A stretch of 64,000 bases of DNA from Allolobophora icterica (taxonomy: Eukaryota; Annelida; Clitellata; Crassiclitellata; Lumbricidae): contig OY744609.1 in assembly GCA_963556255.1 (NCBI GenBank), forward strand, positions 13,426,790 to 13,490,789, given 5' to 3'. Under the pieces are notes generated by a model. The model was not told the DNA's origin and did no database searches. It worked only from the letters and a program-made list of their open reading frames with translations. A program made the translations under genes and the position numbers. Positions 62,681-64,000 of the stretch are shown piece after piece (positions within the stretch are counted from its first letter, which is position 1; the number at the start of each line of letters is the position of its first letter).

Positions 62681-62859
62681 ACGTAGCGCTCGTGAATAGG
62701 CTGGTGCCCTGCGCTTGGCCTTCGAGTGGCGCTTTAGAAGTTTGGAGATTACGATTACGATTACGATAATTATTAGTACTTGTCATCAGTGTTCGAACGA
62801 CATCCAAGCGTTGAATATGAACTGAACGCATGGTAGAGTTACTTGCAGGTTCAAAGATA

Positions 62860-63190
62860 AAATAAAATGAGTATCGTCAGCGTAAAAGTGATTACCCAGA
62901 GAACGCAGACGTTATAAGAAGAGAACTTAGGGAGCGATATATGATGCATAAAGAACAAAGGACCAAGGATTGAATCCTGAGGAACACCACGGCCAAAAGT
63001 GATTAGAGCAATTAGCTGTAGATATACTGCGCTTAAGTACCGTAGACTGAGAGACGTTGCAAGCCAGTTCAGAACACTAACAGAAATACCAAACCAGCGT
63101 TGAAGACGGTGTATATAATCATAAAAGAATGGAAGGATCAGCGGTATCGAAAGCAGCCGACAGATCAATAAAGTCTCAGAGACGAATATG
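62860..63190 (-). pseudogene. LINE reverse-transcriptase relic, minus strand
   Basis: Minus strand: DLSAAFDTADPSILL, LQRWFGISVSVLNWL, GVPQDSILGPLFF and, in a shifted frame, FYADDTHF carrying the YADD catalytic motif (near 62875). This is a CR1/jockey-like palm broken by at least two frameshifts. Confidence 0.8.
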
Positions 63191-63309
63191 GTGATGGGCA
63201 GAACATTAAGACATTCTAACACATGGTGTAGACCGGGATACGATCGGTGTTCTGAGAATCAGTTCAGTCCTTGCATCAACTATATACAATGCAACTGTAT
63301 TTGATATTG

Positions 63310-63430
63310 TCCTCCTTCCAAAGTTCAGAAGTGCACCACACACGACCTTACGAAAGAACATCGATAGCGCTGAGCAATTGTGCGTGAAGGACTTGCTCAA
63401 GATCCTTATACACAATGACCGCCCGAGTCG
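63310..63430. repeat. Truncated SINE body
   Basis: Related to 44080-44180 (CAGAAGTGCAC, CGCTGAGCA, AAGGACTTGCTCAAG). Directly abuts a MITE lacking its left end. Confidence 0.7.
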
Positions 63431-63573
63431 AAACCTTGGAGCAAATGCTCCATCCAAGGAATAAGGGGGGAACGATCTGTTAGTGTATGTGCCATCATTA
63501 ACGGGGGAAGAAAGGGGAGGGGAACAGGAGGGGAGGGCAGGGAGGGGAAGTTGCTCCAATGACTTGGGGGATA
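63431..63573. mobile_element. hAT-like MITE (CAGGGGCGTC family), copy 3, left end missing
   Basis: Has AACCTTGGAGCAAATGCTCC and ends TAGACGCCCTTG; the left terminal repeat is absent. Confidence 0.8.
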
Positions 63574-64000
63574 GACGCCCTTGCATTTTACCGTGGTTCT
63601 CTAATAATTTGGTGATGTCAGGAGTTTAAGGAGTTTAAGCTTTCTAATTGCATTTTCGAATTTTCTCAGTTTGCAAATAGTATAAATACCGATAAAATAT
63701 TAAACTCCACTCATCAAAGTCTAACCCCTCCCACCCAGTCTTTTTTCTACAATTCTCACACTGCAATTGATGAACGAGATATGTGGATGTCACAGACAGC
63801 AAGACAGAACGAGAAACGGACGGGTAGACAGAGGTTGACAGGAGTTGACAGGCAGGCACGGTAATTAATGCACGCGCAGAAAGAAAGATCAGTGGGAGAG
63901 AATCAGGTTAAGATAGATGTAGGTCACATAAAGTCTGCGTGAATGTATGTGCTAATGAGAGAGAAGTGAGTGTTTGTGAGTGAGAGAGAGAGAGAGTGAG

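Overview
This is nuclear DNA from a multicellular animal. The coding sequence is cut into short exons with GT-AG introns, and dense microsatellites, MITEs, SINE-like repeats and broken retrotransposons fill the spaces. A marine invertebrate, possibly a deuterostome, fits best. The only hint is an LTR retrotransposon with the Gmr1-type domain order, described mainly from deuterostomes; the species cannot be named from the window.

Three host genes could be assembled exon by exon with consistent reading phase. (1) A seven-cadherin-repeat protocadherin on the minus strand (5625-22235, five coding exons, 1099 residues, signal peptide to stop). (2) Ubinuclein (UBN1/UBN2 type, HIRA histone-chaperone complex) on the minus strand (24291-34082, nine exons found; part of the Hpc2-related region is not found). 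(3) GLYR1/NPAC (PWWP plus beta-hydroxyacid-dehydrogenase fold) on the plus strand (35393-48499, fourteen exons, 538 residues). Ubinuclein and GLYR1 are divergent, with 1.3 kb between start codons, as UBN1 and GLYR1 are on human 16p13.3. This looks like a deeply conserved pair of chromatin genes around a shared promoter region.

Layout. 1-5.6 kb: simple repeats and a MITE downstream of the protocadherin. 5.6-22.2 kb: protocadherin; intron 2 holds a complete 6.4-kb Gmr1-like LTR retrotransposon with identical LTRs (10426-16847), antisense to the gene. 22.2-24.3 kb: spacer with no gene seen. 24.3-34.1 kb: ubinuclein, with three hAT-like MITEs and a minisatellite made of splice-donor-like units in its introns. 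34.1-35.4 kb: divergent promoter region. 35.4-48.5 kb: GLYR1, with a 1.3-kb near-perfect foldback element in intron 2 and several tRNA-derived SINEs. 48.5-64 kb: no host gene seen; AT-rich repeats, at least six MITE copies, LINE relics on both strands and other inverted-repeat elements.

The most interesting points are the ubinuclein/GLYR1 pair, a lysine at the catalytic position of this GLYR1 where vertebrate GLYR1 has methionine, a young Gmr1-like element that carries two coding breaks despite identical LTRs, and a tandem duplication in which two different hAT-like MITEs inserted two bases apart.
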